Shown: positions 23,563-35,821 of the stretch, piece after piece | Layout of the letters: each line of letters opens with the position of its first letter | Numbering within the stretch: position 1 is the first letter of the stretch | Assembly (NCBI RefSeq): GCF_022829295.1 | Contig: NZ_JAKSYH010000232.1 | Location: 59,996-123,995 of the forward strand | DNA: 64,000 bases | DNA from: Methylobacterium sp. J-088 | Lineage (GTDB): Bacteria; Pseudomonadota; Alphaproteobacteria; Rhizobiales; Beijerinckiaceae | Direction of reading: 5' to 3' | Translations under genes and position numbers: made by a program | Notes under the pieces: model-generated | The model's input: the letters and a program-made list of their open reading frames with translations, nothing else | Database searches by the model: none | What the model was told of the DNA's origin: nothing

Positions 23563-25809
23563 TCACCGCCCGAACCGCTCGAACTTCGGGAAGCTGCGCG
23601 CCATCATCAGGCCCACCTCCGCCCGGTGACCGAGCCACTTCTCCAGCACCGTCGCGTTGGCGAGGCGACCTTCGGCCGAGCCGTCCTGCCAGGGCAGACC
23701 ATCCGCCAGCTTGAACACGTGCGCGTCAATCAGCCCGCCGCTGCGGCAGCGCTGGAGCCGGACGCCCTTGCCGCGGGCGAGTTCGGCCACCTCGGAAACC
23801 GGGAAGATCAGGAGCAGCTTTTCCGTGTTGACCACCGCCACGTGGTCGCCATCCGCCGGCACCAGCACGGCCGCGGTAGCGTCGCCATCGAGGCCCAGCA
23901 CGCTCTTGCCCTTGCGGGTGTTAGCGACGAGCGCGTCTGACGGCGCCACGAAGCCGCGCCCGTCCGAGCCCGCGATCAGCAACTTGGTCTCCGGCCGGTA
24001 GGGCAGGGCCGCCACGATCTCGGTGCCGTCGTCGAGGTCGGCCATCAGCCGCACCGGATCGCCGAAGCCGCGCCCGCCCGGTAGCTTCGAGGCCTCCAGG
24101 GTGAACACCTTGCCGTTGGTGGCAAGCAGCAGGATCTTCTGGGTCGTCTCGGTCGGGAAGGCGATCTTCAAGGTATCGTCGCCCTTGAAGGCCACGCCCG
24201 ACAGGTCGGCGACGTGGCCCTTGAGCGCCCGGATCCAGCCCTTGTTCGAGACGATCACGGTGATCGGCTCGCGCTCGACCAGGGCCGCGGTGAAGTCGAT
24301 GCCGCCGACATCGGGCGGGCTCGCCAGCGTCGTTCGGCGCTTCCCCAGCTTGGTCTCGGGGCCAAAGGTCTTCTTCACGGCGCGGATCTGCGCCTGGATC
24401 GCCTTCCACTGCGCCGGCTCGGAGGCGAGCAGGGCGTCGATCTCGGCCTTCTCGGCGGTGAGGGCATCCAGTTCGCGCTTCAGCTCCATCTCCTCCAGCT
24501 TGCGCAGGGACCGCAGGCGGGTGTCGAGGATCGCATTGGCCTGGATCTCGGTGAGTTCGAACCGGGCCATCAGGGCGGGCTTCGGCTCGTCCTCCTCGCG
24601 GATGATGCGGATCACCTCGTCGAGGTCGAGATAGACGATCAGCAATCCGCCCAGGATCTCCAGGCGCCGGTCGATCTGCCCGAGGCGGTAGCGCGAGCGG
24701 CGCTGCAGCACCACGCGGCGGTGATCGACCCATTCCCGCAGACATTCGGTAAGCCCGATCACCTTCGGCACGAGACCGCCGACCAGCACGTTCAGGTTGA
24801 GCGGGATCCGCGCCTCCAACTCGGTCAGCCGGAACAGCGATTCCATCAGAATCACCGGGTCCACGGTGCGCGAGCGCGGCTCCAGCACGACGCGCACGTC
24901 TTCGGCCGATTCATCGCGCACGTCGGCGAGCAGCGGCAGCTTCTTCTCCTGCAGCAGCTCGGCCATCTTTTCGATCAGCCGGCCCTTCGGGATGCCGTAG
25001 GGAATCTCGGTGACGACGATGTTCCACGTGCCGCGGCCGAGATCCTCCTTGGCCCAGCGGGCGCGGACCCGGAAGGCGCCGCGGCCGGTGCGGTACGCTT
25101 CGGCGATCGATTCCGCCGAATCGACCAGGATGCCGCCGGTCGGGAAGTCCGGCCCCTGCACGAACTTGGCGAGATGCGCCGAGGTCGCCTCGGGGTGATT
25201 GATCAGGTAGAGCGCCGCGTCGCACAGCTCGGCGGCGTTGTGCGGCGGGATCGAGGTCGCCATGCCGACCGCGATGCCCTGGCTGCCGTTGGCCAGGAGG
25301 TTCGGGAAGGCCGCCGGTAGGACGATCGGCTCGTCCTTCTCGCCATTGTAGGAGGGGCGGAAGTCGACCGTGTCCTCGTCGATACCATCGAGCAGGAGGC
25401 GCGCGACCTCGGTGAGCCGCGCCTCGGTGTAGCGGTAGGCGGCCGGGCCATCGCCATCGATGTTGCCGAAATTGCCCTGGCCGTCGACCAGCGGGTAGCG
25501 CTGGGCAAAGTCCTGGGAGAGCCGCACCAGGGCGTCGTAGATCGCCTGGTCGCCGTGCGGGTGGAAGTCGCCCATCACGTCGCCAACGATCTTGGCGCAC
25601 TTCTTATGCGCGGTGTTGGGGTCGAGGCGGAGCAGCCGCATGCCGTACAGGATGCGCCGATGCACGGGCTTCAACCCGTCGCGGGCATCCGGCAGGGCCC
25701 GGTGCATGATCGTTGAGAGCGCGTAGGCGAGGTAGCGCTCTTCCAGCGCGGATTTCAGCTCCACGCTCTCGATCCCGTCGCCGGACGGCGGCTCGAAGGG
25801 CTGGCCCAT
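23563..25809 (-). CDS. parC: DNA topoisomerase IV subunit A
   Basis: 748 residues, the normal length for alphaproteobacterial ParC. It decatenates replicated chromosomes with ParE. Present are the winged-helix/tower region with HKKCAKIVGDVMGDFHPHGD, catalytic Tyr in AAYRYTEARL, and the IALTG-less C-terminal beta-propeller (for example SKLPGGRGFGDPVRL), whose lack of a GyrA box supports ParC over GyrA. GAGGAG lies five bases before the start. A GTTC-N7-GTTC LexA-type box begins about 94 bp upstream, in the gap to recO, suggesting SOS control. Confidence 0.95.
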   Translation of the reverse strand: MGQPFEPPSGDGIESVELKSALEERYLAYALSTIMHRALPDARDGLKPVHRRILYGMRLLRLDPNTAHKKCAKIVGDVMGDFHPHGDQAIYDALVRLSQDFAQRYPLVDGQGNFGNIDGDGPAAYRYTEARLTEVARLLLDGIDEDTVDFRPSYNGEKDEPIVLPAAFPNLLANGSQGIAVGMATSIPPHNAAELCDAALYLINHPEATSAHLAKFVQGPDFPTGGILVDSAESIAEAYRTGRGAFRVRARWAKEDLGRGTWNIVVTEIPYGIPKGRLIEKMAELLQEKKLPLLADVRDESAEDVRVVLEPRSRTVDPVILMESLFRLTELEARIPLNLNVLVGGLVPKVIGLTECLREWVDHRRVVLQRRSRYRLGQIDRRLEILGGLLIVYLDLDEVIRIIREEDEPKPALMARFELTEIQANAILDTRLRSLRKLEEMELKRELDALTAEKAEIDALLASEPAQWKAIQAQIRAVKKTFGPETKLGKRRTTLASPPDVGGIDFTAALVEREPITVIVSNKGWIRALKGHVADLSGVAFKGDDTLKIAFPTETTQKILLLATNGKVFTLEASKLPGGRGFGDPVRLMADLDDGTEIVAALPYRPETKLLIAGSDGRGFVAPSDALVANTRKGKSVLGLDGDATAAVLVPADGDHVAVVNTEKLLLIFPVSEVAELARGKGVRLQRCRSGGLIDAHVFKLADGLPWQDGSAEGRLANATVLEKWLGHRAEVGLMMARSFPKFERFGR

Positions 25810-25902
25810 GACGGCTCCTCAATTCAACGTCTTCACCGCGGCCCGTCAGCCGGGGGCCGCGCAACAGCGCCGACAACCCGAATCGAAGGCCGCGAAAATT
25901 TG

Positions 25903-25917
25903 GAACAGAACACGAAC
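25903..25917 (-). promoter_or_regulatory. Candidate LexA (SOS) box upstream of parC
   Basis: On the parC coding strand the site reads GTTCGTGTTCTGTTC, i.e. GTTC-N7-GTTC, the LexA recognition pattern established for alphaproteobacteria. It ends 94 bp from the parC start, immediately after the recO stop, in intergenic DNA. Confidence 0.6.
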
Positions 25918-25918
25918 A

Positions 25919-26638
25919 CTAGCCGGCCTCGCGGCCGAGCGCAACGAATCGCGTCCGCTCTTCGGGGGCTGCAAGACCGCGCGGACCCCAGACGTGCCGG
26001 TCTAGGAAGTATCCCGTCAAGGTGAACCCTTGTGCAACGCCGTCCGGGCCGGGGGAACCGCCTGCGTGCAGGAAGGTCGGGAGCACCAGCAGGCGGTCGC
26101 GAAACGGCTCGCCCGCCGAGGCGCTGACCGCCCGGCCGCTCTTCGGCGAGACGTACGCTAGGGCGTCGTTGCCGCCGGTGGCCGCGCAGGCGGTGAGATC
26201 GAGGCCGAAGCCGAGTTCCGATAGGATCGCCAGCTCGAAGCGCACCATCAGGGGCGGGGCGATAGCGGGATCGTCAAGGTGCTCCACGAGGATCCCCGCC
26301 GCCTCGTAGAGCTCCGGATGCGGGTCGCGCTCCGGGAGCAGCCGCAGCAAAGCCGCCAGGTGGCCGATGCCGTAGAGGGCAAGGCTCGATCCGATCAGCC
26401 GTGAGACCTGCGAGTCGAGGGGCTCCACCGCGAAGGCGCCAAGGCCCTCTTCGAGGCGCGCGCGCCACGTCAGACGGACGCGGTTGCCGGGCTGAAGCAC
26501 CGGCTGCATCCGGCGCGAACGTCCGCCATGCACGAGGCCGAGGTGGCGCCCGTGAGTCTCGGTCATCGCCTCAAGGATGACGCTGCTCTCCCCGTGCCGG
26601 CGCAGGCCGAGCACCAGGGCGTCGTCGGTCCATTGCAT
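25919..26638 (-). CDS. recO: DNA repair protein RecO
   Basis: 239 residues from the minus-strand ATG at 26638, which gives the canonical MQWTDDALVLGLRRHGE opening; the frame is open much further upstream but only from this Met does the OB-fold begin. RecO helps RecR load RecA on single-stranded gaps. After the OB-fold (about 1-75) comes the helical domain with LYGIGHLAALLRLLPERDPHP and ELAILSELGFGLDLTACAATG. The zinc cysteines of some RecO proteins are absent except one, as usual in this group. It is followed by parC; the SOS-type box lies between them. Confidence 0.93.
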   Translation of the reverse strand: MQWTDDALVLGLRRHGESSVILEAMTETHGRHLGLVHGGRSRRMQPVLQPGNRVRLTWRARLEEGLGAFAVEPLDSQVSRLIGSSLALYGIGHLAALLRLLPERDPHPELYEAAGILVEHLDDPAIAPPLMVRFELAILSELGFGLDLTACAATGGNDALAYVSPKSGRAVSASAGEPFRDRLLVLPTFLHAGGSPGPDGVAQGFTLTGYFLDRHVWGPRGLAAPEERTRFVALGREAG

Positions 26639-26764
26639 CGAAGGTCGCGTCGGGGGTTGGGAGGGGCGCGGGGTGCGGGATCCCCGCATATAGGCCTTCG
26701 CGACGTCCGGCGCTGCCCGCGCGCTGTCCAGCCTGGGGCAGCCTTGGCCGGATAGCAGTCGCCG

Positions 26765-27163
26765 ATGCCGCTTCGTGCCGCCCTCGCCATCGTGTTTCTC
26801 CTTACCGCCGCCGGGGCGCAGGCTGCCGCGCGCAAGTCGGCCGCCGTGGAGGACGCGCCCTCCCCGGCCCTCCTCCAGCGGATCGCTGCCCTGGCGCTCA
26901 AGCAGGTCGATTTCGGTTCGGTCTCGCTGCTGCCGGTCCGGTTCGAGGGCAGTCGCATCGCCGGGCCGATCGAGGATGGCGGCCGGGTGATCTATTGCGT
27001 GTCGGGTCACATGTACGGCCGGACCTTCGGCAAGCCCGAGAAGCCGAAGGTGGTGTTGCGCTACGCGGACGACCGGCTCACGGTGCTCGACGACGACGAG
27101 GTCTGCACCGGGCACCGCACCCGCCCCTTCCCCGAACTCGACACCCGAGGCAACAAGCGCTGA
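26765..27163 (+). CDS. Exported protein, unknown
   Basis: 132 residues with a signal peptide (about 1-20, ending AQAAA). The mature part carries two cysteines, in VIYCVSGHMYGRTFGKPEKP and DDEVCTGHRTRPF, which could form a disulfide. No domain is recognised. It is divergent from recO with a 126-bp gap and is followed 19 bp later by chaC, likely in one transcript. Confidence 0.7.
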   Translation: MPLRAALAIVFLLTAAGAQAAARKSAAVEDAPSPALLQRIAALALKQVDFGSVSLLPVRFEGSRIAGPIEDGGRVIYCVSGHMYGRTFGKPEKPKVVLRYADDRLTVLDDDEVCTGHRTRPFPELDTRGNKR

Positions 27164-27182
27164 GGCTGCCGCGTTGAGGGCG

Positions 27183-27878
27183 ATGCCGTCCCGGGATTCC
27201 CGCACCCTCGACCTCAGCCTCGATCTGATCGCCCGCGCCCATTCCGTCCCGGTGCCCGACGACCCGAGCGCCCTCGCGGTGCTTTCGGATGCGGAGCTGG
27301 GGCCAGGCCTGGACGCGATCGTCGCCGGCTGCGAGGGCAGTGCAGTCTGGGTGTTCGCCTATGGCTCGCTGATGTGGAATCCGGAATTCCCGGTGGCCGA
27401 GCGCCGGATCGGGACGGTCCGCGGCTTCCACCGCCGCTTCTGCCTGCTGCAGCGGCGCTTCCGCGGGACACCGGAGCGGCCGGGCGTCGTCCTGGCGCTC
27501 GACCGCGGCGGCCTGTGCCGGGGCATCGTGTTCCGCCTGCCCAATTCGGAGATCCGCGAGGCGCTGATGCCGGTCTGGCGCCGGGAGATGCGCGGCCGGG
27601 GCTACGTCGCCCGCTGGCTGCCGGTCGCCACCGCGGCAGGGACCGTCTCGGCCCTGACGTTCCTGGCGAACCGCGCCAGCGACCGTTACGCCGGCCGCCT
27701 GCCGGATCCCGAGATCGCCGAAAAGATCGCGGTTGCCTGCGGCCATAAGGGGCCGAGCGCCGAGTACCTGTTCCGGACCGTGGAAGCCTGCGAGCGCCTC
27801 GGCATCCGAGACCGGCACCTCTGGAGCCTGCAGGCGCTGGTGGCTGCGCGGCTCAGGGCAGGCGTCCCTGCGGCGTGA
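27183..27878 (+). CDS. chaC: ChaC-like glutathione-specific gamma-glutamylcyclotransferase
   Basis: 231 residues from ATG27183 (TTG27174 would add three). It cleaves glutathione to 5-oxoproline and Cys-Gly in the cytoplasm. Family features are the substrate loop FAYGSLMWNPEF (residues about 58-70), RRFCLLQRRFRGTPERPG, and GGLCRGIVFRL; the catalytic Glu is expected in the later EALMPVWRREM helix. It converges with the 47-residue exported peptide gene, their stops three bases apart. Confidence 0.9.
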   Translation: MPSRDSRTLDLSLDLIARAHSVPVPDDPSALAVLSDAELGPGLDAIVAGCEGSAVWVFAYGSLMWNPEFPVAERRIGTVRGFHRRFCLLQRRFRGTPERPGVVLALDRGGLCRGIVFRLPNSEIREALMPVWRREMRGRGYVARWLPVATAAGTVSALTFLANRASDRYAGRLPDPEIAEKIAVACGHKGPSAEYLFRTVEACERLGIRDRHLWSLQALVAARLRAGVPAA

Positions 27879-27881
27879 GGC

Positions 27882-28025
27882 TCAGGCCCAGGCGCGCTTC
27901 ATCACGAGGGCGACCCGACCGCCCGCATGCTCCGCATCCGGGTTGCGCGGCTCCCGGATGCCGGGGGCGCGGCCGGTGGTGACGTAGACCAACAGCGTCA
28001 GAACGAGCAGGATCTTCGTACGCAT
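27882..28025 (-). CDS. 47-residue exported or anchored peptide
   Basis: Starting at the minus-strand ATG 28025, the product begins MRTKILLVLTLLVYVTTG, a signal or anchor sequence, and continues with a short Arg/Pro-rich mature part ending KRAWA. No strong ribosome site is visible; a second ATG four bases upstream is in another frame. A 14-bp palindrome lies just upstream. A genus-restricted small protein is plausible. Confidence 0.45.
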   Translation of the reverse strand: MRTKILLVLTLLVYVTTGRAPGIREPRNPDAEHAGGRVALVMKRAWA

Positions 28026-28032
28026 TCATGAG

Positions 28033-28046
28033 GCTCAAGCTTGAGC
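28033..28046. promoter_or_regulatory. Perfect 14-bp palindrome GCTCAAGCTTGAGC
   Basis: It lies eight bases before the start of the 47-residue peptide gene, where a bound repressor or mRNA hairpin could block translation. No regulator assigned. Confidence 0.3.
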
Positions 28047-28301
28047 ATCGGTGCATAGGATCGATCGGTTTTTACGGAGTTGCCGCAACGCACGCGGATG
28101 CCGATGCCGCGCAGTTCGCGCCATCATGGTGAACAGAACGTTGCGGCCTGGGCTCGGTCGTCAGAAGCCGCAGACCAAAAGGCGGCGTCGACCATCGGGC
28201 AAAACGCGAAGCGGATCAGGGTCCTAGCAGAACGGTCCGGTTCCGGTTTCCGGGGCGATGCGCTATGCCGCCGGCCTGAGATCTCCACAGGCGAGGACAG
28301 G

Positions 28302-28925
28302 ATGCGGCTTCGGATCGGCGTGGGCTTGGCGATCGTGATCATCGCGGCCGTGGCCCTCCTCGCGGGACCGTTGCGCCGCGGCGAGAGGCTGTCCGACATC
28401 CACACCGGGCGGACCCCCCTGCTGAACGGCGTCAGCCGGGCACCGGGAGGCAGCGTGGACCTCACCGGTGCCGCCGACCTAGGGACGGAACAGAGGTCGG
28501 TGACCCTGCACGTCGCCTGCGATCCGGGTGGCACCGGCTTGTCGGCGGCTCTGACCGTGCCGCGCTTCGCCGAGTTGGCGCCGCGCTTCGATTTCGCCGG
28601 GCTCGAAGGCTCCGGCAGCGAAACGCCGCTCACCGGGATCCTGGTGTCCGGCGCCGGCAGCGTGCGTTCCGTGCGCATGCCGGCCCAGGGCGCGGCGACC
28701 GGCGCAGATGCGGGCTTCGCCCTGACGGTGACCGGGGCCCGCCGCGGCGAGGATCCGCTGCGCGGAATCGCGCTGGCGCTTACGCAACCCGAGGCCAAGC
28801 TCACGTGGACCCAGGCGAGCCCGCGTTCCGGCGACCCGGCCTTGACGGCGACCTTCGCGCCTTCGGAGAGCGACGCCGCCGCGCTGAAGGGTGCCCTGGG
28901 CGGGTGCCTCGCGGCGCCGTTCTGA
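28302..28925 (+). CDS. Membrane-anchored protein, unknown
   Basis: 207 residues from ATG28302; the open frame upstream has no further signal. One N-terminal membrane segment (about 5-22, GVGLAIVIIAAVALLAG) anchors a periplasmic, glycine/alanine-rich beta-type domain with no recognised motif. A single cysteine pair (HVACDPGG and GGCLAAPF near the end) may form a disulfide. Converges with the lacI-type gene 57 bp away. Confidence 0.6.
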   Translation: MRLRIGVGLAIVIIAAVALLAGPLRRGERLSDIHTGRTPLLNGVSRAPGGSVDLTGAADLGTEQRSVTLHVACDPGGTGLSAALTVPRFAELAPRFDFAGLEGSGSETPLTGILVSGAGSVRSVRMPAQGAATGADAGFALTVTGARRGEDPLRGIALALTQPEAKLTWTQASPRSGDPALTATFAPSESDAAALKGALGGCLAAPF

Positions 28926-28982
28926 CAGCTCGGCGTCGTGCGGGACGGCCATCCGAGGTTTGTGAGTCCGCCAAAGCGGTGA

Positions 28983-30014
28983 TCAGGGCTTGGCGGACCC
29001 CGTCGAAGCGCGGACGATGAAATCCGGTTCCAGCCGGACCCGTGGGACGGCCGGGCTGCGGCCGTTCAGCCGCTCGAACAGCATCTGCGTCGCGATCTGA
29101 CCCTGGTGCACGCCATCTGTGCGGATGGTCGTGAGCGCGGGCGTCAGCCAGGGGGCGAAGGGCAGGTCGTCGAAGCCGACCAGGGACAGATCCTGGGGCA
29201 CAGTGCGGCCGAGGGCATGCGCTGCGCTGAGCACGCCGATCGCGATCGTGTCGTTGCCGGCGAAGATCGCGGTCACGTCCGGACGCCGGCTCAGCAGCGC
29301 GAGGCCGGCGCAGTGACCGCTCTCCGGACTGAAATCCCCGATCTCGATCGCGTCCGCATCCAGCGCCAGCCCATGGGCGCGCAGGCCGGCCTCCAGCGCG
29401 GCCAGGCGCGCTTCGGTGGCGATGAAGCTGCGCGGCGAGAATGTGATGGCGCCGACGCGCCGGTGGCCGAGGCCCACCACGTGATCCACCGCCTTCATCA
29501 GCGCGGGGCGTGTTGCGAAGGTCACCGCCACTTCGCGCGGGTGACGGACGGAACCGACGAGGACGAGCGGAAAATCCTTCTCGATCAGGGAAATAAGCGC
29601 TGCGTCCCCGGCCTTTGGATTGAGCACGATCAATCCGTCGATCCGCCGCGATTCCACGAGATCGTCGTAGGTGCTTCCCGGACCGTCGCTCTCTAGCCCC
29701 GCCACGAGCACATGCAGTCCGAGCTGCCGATTGGCCGTCTCCACCCCGTAGAGCACCTGGGTGACGAACTGGTCCACCAAGAGAATGGAGGGATCGGATA
29801 CGATCAGGCCGATCGTCTCGCTCTGGCCGCTGACCAGCATGCGCGCGGCCGAGTTCGGCTTGTAGCCGAGTTCGCCCGCCGCCCGCAGCACCCGCTCCCG
29901 CGTCTCCTTCGCGATGACGACGCTCTCGGAGCGGTTGAGGACGAGGGAAACGGTCGCCCGTGAGACGCCGGCCTGGCGCGCCACATCGTGGCTGGTGACG
30001 CGTTTCGTCGGCAT
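28983..30014 (-). CDS. LacI-family transcriptional repressor
   Basis: 343 residues. The N-terminal HTH is VTSHDVARQAGVSRATVSLV with the hinge helix NSAARMLVSGQSE, followed by a periplasmic-binding-protein-like effector domain (about 60-340). It is divergent from a GH4 alpha-galactosidase gene. Two CACGTG-centred palindromes, the typical half-symmetry of LacI operators, lie in the shared gap about 130-180 bp from its start. A galactoside or its metabolite is the likely inducer. Confidence 0.93.
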   Translation of the reverse strand: MPTKRVTSHDVARQAGVSRATVSLVLNRSESVVIAKETRERVLRAAGELGYKPNSAARMLVSGQSETIGLIVSDPSILLVDQFVTQVLYGVETANRQLGLHVLVAGLESDGPGSTYDDLVESRRIDGLIVLNPKAGDAALISLIEKDFPLVLVGSVRHPREVAVTFATRPALMKAVDHVVGLGHRRVGAITFSPRSFIATEARLAALEAGLRAHGLALDADAIEIGDFSPESGHCAGLALLSRRPDVTAIFAGNDTIAIGVLSAAHALGRTVPQDLSLVGFDDLPFAPWLTPALTTIRTDGVHQGQIATQMLFERLNGRSPAVPRVRLEPDFIVRASTGSAKP

Positions 30015-30148
30015 CCGTCGCCTCCGCTGACCGGCTCGGGGAGGCCATGGCCTCCGATCGGCCCACCGCGGATCCTTCGGTCCGACCGGAACGCGACTTA
30101 GGACACGGACAGCCCGTTGACAACGTCAGCTACGTGTGATGATTTCTA

Positions 30149-30164
30149 ACTGACACGTGTTAGT
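30149..30164. promoter_or_regulatory. LacI-type operator 1 (CACGTG-centred)
   Basis: ACTGACACGTGTTAGT is palindromic apart from one pair next to the core, and the symmetry extends outward with TA/TA. Centre at 30156/30157. Confidence 0.7.
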
Positions 30165-30182
30165 AAGCGTCGCGGCACCTGT

Positions 30183-30194
30183 TGGCACGTGTCA
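30183..30194. promoter_or_regulatory. LacI-type operator 2 (CACGTG-centred)
   Basis: TGGCACGTGTCA, one mismatched pair; centre at 30188/30189, 32 bp from operator 1, about three helical turns, so two repressor dimers would lie on the same face. Confidence 0.65.
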
Positions 30195-30220
30195 GTGCGA
30201 ACCTCTGGGGGGTGGTTGGC

Positions 30221-30544
30221 ATGGTGGGGACGACGCGATCCGATTCGCAGACGCAGCGGCGGCAAAGGGAGGCTTTCACCGGCCTCCTCGCCGTCGTCCC
30301 CGCTCGTCTCGGCTTCCTGCTGTTCCACCGCCCGCCCAGGTTCCGCGCGGGTGCGATCGGTCCGACCGGCGGGACCTTGATGCATGCGGCGAACACCATC
30401 GGCCTCGACCATGACGCGCGGCGGCCGGTGGATGTGAACTCCCGGCATTCGGCGGATGTCACGCGCACCGTCTGGCTGCGCGCGATGGGCATCGCCCCCC
30501 CTGAGGGAGGCGCCTGTCCCTCCCCTCCTCCGACCGAGGCCTGA
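30221..30544 (+). pseudogene. Possible remnant of a sugar ABC permease (MalF-type N-terminus)
   Basis: From ATG30221 about 32 codons resemble the start of carbohydrate ABC permeases: a basic N-terminus, then EAFTGLLAVVPARLGFLLF. After this the frame loses hydrophobicity (HRPPRFRAGAIGP) although it stays open to 30544. In many LacI-linked glycosidase loci a transporter lies exactly here, so deletion of permease, partner and binding protein genes is a reasonable explanation. The match is short and unconfirmed. Confidence 0.35.
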
Positions 30545-30553
30545 AAGACTCCC

Positions 30554-31903
30554 ATGCGACGCCCCAAGATTACGTTCATCGGAGCCGGCTCGACCGTCTT
30601 CATGAAGAACATCATCGGCGATGTGCTGCATCGCCCGGCCTTCAAGGACGCGATCATCGCCCTGATGGATATCGACGCCGAACGACTCGCGGAGAGCGCG
30701 ATCGTCGCCGGCAAGCTGGTGCGCGCCCTCGACGCCCGCGCCACGATCGAGACCTATGGCGACCGGCGCGCCTCGTTAGCGGGCGCGGATTTCGTCGTCG
30801 TGGCGTTCCAGATCGGCGGCTACGAGCCCTGCACGGTCACCGACTTCGAGATCCCGAAGCGGTTCGGCCTGCGCCAGACCATCGCCGATACGCTCGGCGT
30901 CGGCGGAATCATGCGGGGCCTGCGCACGGTGCCGCAGCTCTGGGCGATCTGCGCCGACATGGTGGAGGTCTGCCCCGAGGCGATCCTGCTACAGTACGTC
31001 AACCCGATGGCGATCAACACCTGGGCAATCACGGAAAAATTCCCGCAGATCCGGCAGGTCGGCCTGTGCCACTCGGTGCAGCACACCGCCGAGGAGCTGG
31101 CGCGCGACCTCGACATCCCCGTCGCCGAATTGCGCTACCGCACGGCGGGGATCAACCACATGGCGTTCTATCTGAAGTTCGAGCGCCGGATGCCGGACGG
31201 CTCCTTCCGCGACTTGTATCCCGATCTTCTCGACGGCTACCGCGCCGGTCGCATCCCGAAACCGTCGAGCTGGAATCCCCGCTGCCCGAACACAGTGCGC
31301 TACGAGATGTTCGCGCGGCTCGGCTACTTCGTTACCGAGAGTTCGGAGCATTTCGCCGAATACACGCCGTGGTTCATCAAGAACGGGCGCGAGGACCTGA
31401 TCGAGACATACGGCATCCCGCTGGACGAGTACCCGAAGCGCTGCATCGAGCAGATCGCCCAGTGGAAGGAGCAGTCGAAGGACCTCACCGGTGACGGCAC
31501 GATCGCGGTGAAGCCGAGCCACGAATACGCTTCGTCGATCATGAACGCGGTCTGGGCCGGCGAGCCTGCGGTAATCTACGGCAACCTGCGCAACGACGGT
31601 TGCATCACCTCGCTGCCCGATTCCTGCGCGGTCGAGGTGCCCTGCCTCGTGGACGCCAACGGCATCCAGCCGACCCATGTCGGGGCGCTCCCGGTCCAGC
31701 TCACGGCGCTGATCCGCACCAACATCAACGTGCAGGAACTGACCGTGAAGGCGCTGATGACAGAAAACCGCCAGCACATTTATCACGCCGCGATGATGGA
31801 TCCCCACACCGCGGCCGAACTCGACCTCGACCAGATCTGGAGCCTCGTCGACCAGTTGACGGACGCCCACGGCGCGTGGCTGCCGGACTGGGCCCGCGCC
31901 TGA
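30554..31903 (+). CDS. melA: Glycoside hydrolase family 4 alpha-galactosidase
   Basis: 449 residues, normal for GH4. These enzymes use NAD and a divalent metal and act by an oxidation-elimination mechanism. Visible are the Rossmann start KITFIGAGSTVF, the metal/sugar region GIMRGLRTVPQL, ILLQYVNPMAINTWA, and GLCHSVQHT. The CHSV tetrad is the one associated with non-phosphorylated alpha-galactosides, whereas phospho-glucosidases carry CN(V/I)P or CDMP. TAGINHMAF follows. Cytoplasmic; its substrate must be imported, yet no transporter gene is present in the window. It is controlled presumably by the divergent LacI protein. Confidence 0.92.
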   Translation: MRRPKITFIGAGSTVFMKNIIGDVLHRPAFKDAIIALMDIDAERLAESAIVAGKLVRALDARATIETYGDRRASLAGADFVVVAFQIGGYEPCTVTDFEIPKRFGLRQTIADTLGVGGIMRGLRTVPQLWAICADMVEVCPEAILLQYVNPMAINTWAITEKFPQIRQVGLCHSVQHTAEELARDLDIPVAELRYRTAGINHMAFYLKFERRMPDGSFRDLYPDLLDGYRAGRIPKPSSWNPRCPNTVRYEMFARLGYFVTESSEHFAEYTPWFIKNGREDLIETYGIPLDEYPKRCIEQIAQWKEQSKDLTGDGTIAVKPSHEYASSIMNAVWAGEPAVIYGNLRNDGCITSLPDSCAVEVPCLVDANGIQPTHVGALPVQLTALIRTNINVQELTVKALMTENRQHIYHAAMMDPHTAAELDLDQIWSLVDQLTDAHGAWLPDWARA

Positions 31904-31934
31904 CCGTCAGGCATTTGAACCCGGGGTCTGCGGC

Positions 31935-32153
31935 GTGCCGGGTGGCGCCTGCAAGCCGCTCGGGCCGCGGACGCTCTACCTCTACCGCGACGGGCGCGAC
32001 ACGCTCTACCGCCTGCACGGCACCACGGAGCCGTACACGATCGGCACGCTGGTGTCCTTGGGCTGCGTGCGCTTCCTGAACCAAGACATCATCGACCTGT
32101 ACGCGCGGGTGCCGATGGGTACGTGGGTGGTGCCAGAAAGGCGGTCGCGTTGA
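31935..32153 (+). pseudogene. C-terminal fragment of an L,D-transpeptidase
   Basis: A 72-codon frame (GTG31935) encodes only the last third of a YkuD-fold L,D-transpeptidase: LGPRTLYLYRDGRDTLYRLH, GTTEPYTIG, then VSLGCVRFLNQDIIDLYARV with the catalytic Cys, and the final TWVV. Intact homologues carry a signal peptide and about 100 more residues including the start of the catalytic fold. Sequence upstream belongs to melA. The fragment cannot be secreted and is probably a deletion remnant. Confidence 0.75.
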
Positions 32154-32180
32154 CGGGTACCACCCGGTTTAGGCAGCCCC

Positions 32181-35699
<3,519 letters not shown>

Positions 35700-35821
35700 G
35701 ACCGACCTTGTTCCGGGGACGCACAGCATCCCCGCTCGGCCTTTCCAAGTCGACGGACCCGCAGCCTGCTCCGAACGATATCCACCGGTCGTGCCCCGGA
35801 AGCACCAGTTCGGGCCTCCCC

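Larger units (their letters stand above)
30015..30553. other. Divergent regulatory region with possible gene remnant
   Basis: About 540 bases. It contains two CACGTG palindromes (30149-30164 and 30183-30194) and, from ATG30221, a short reading with REAFTGLLAVVPARLGFLLF, which looks like the first helix of a MalF-type sugar permease before degenerating. The rest has open frames on both strands typical of GC-rich DNA and no convincing gene. Confidence 0.5.

Noticed and set aside
30146..30631. A 161-codon minus-strand frame in the lacI-melA gap
   Set aside because: It runs into melA in antisense, lacks a ribosome site and its product is Arg/Gly/His-rich; the LacI operators and a permease-like reading fit the region better.
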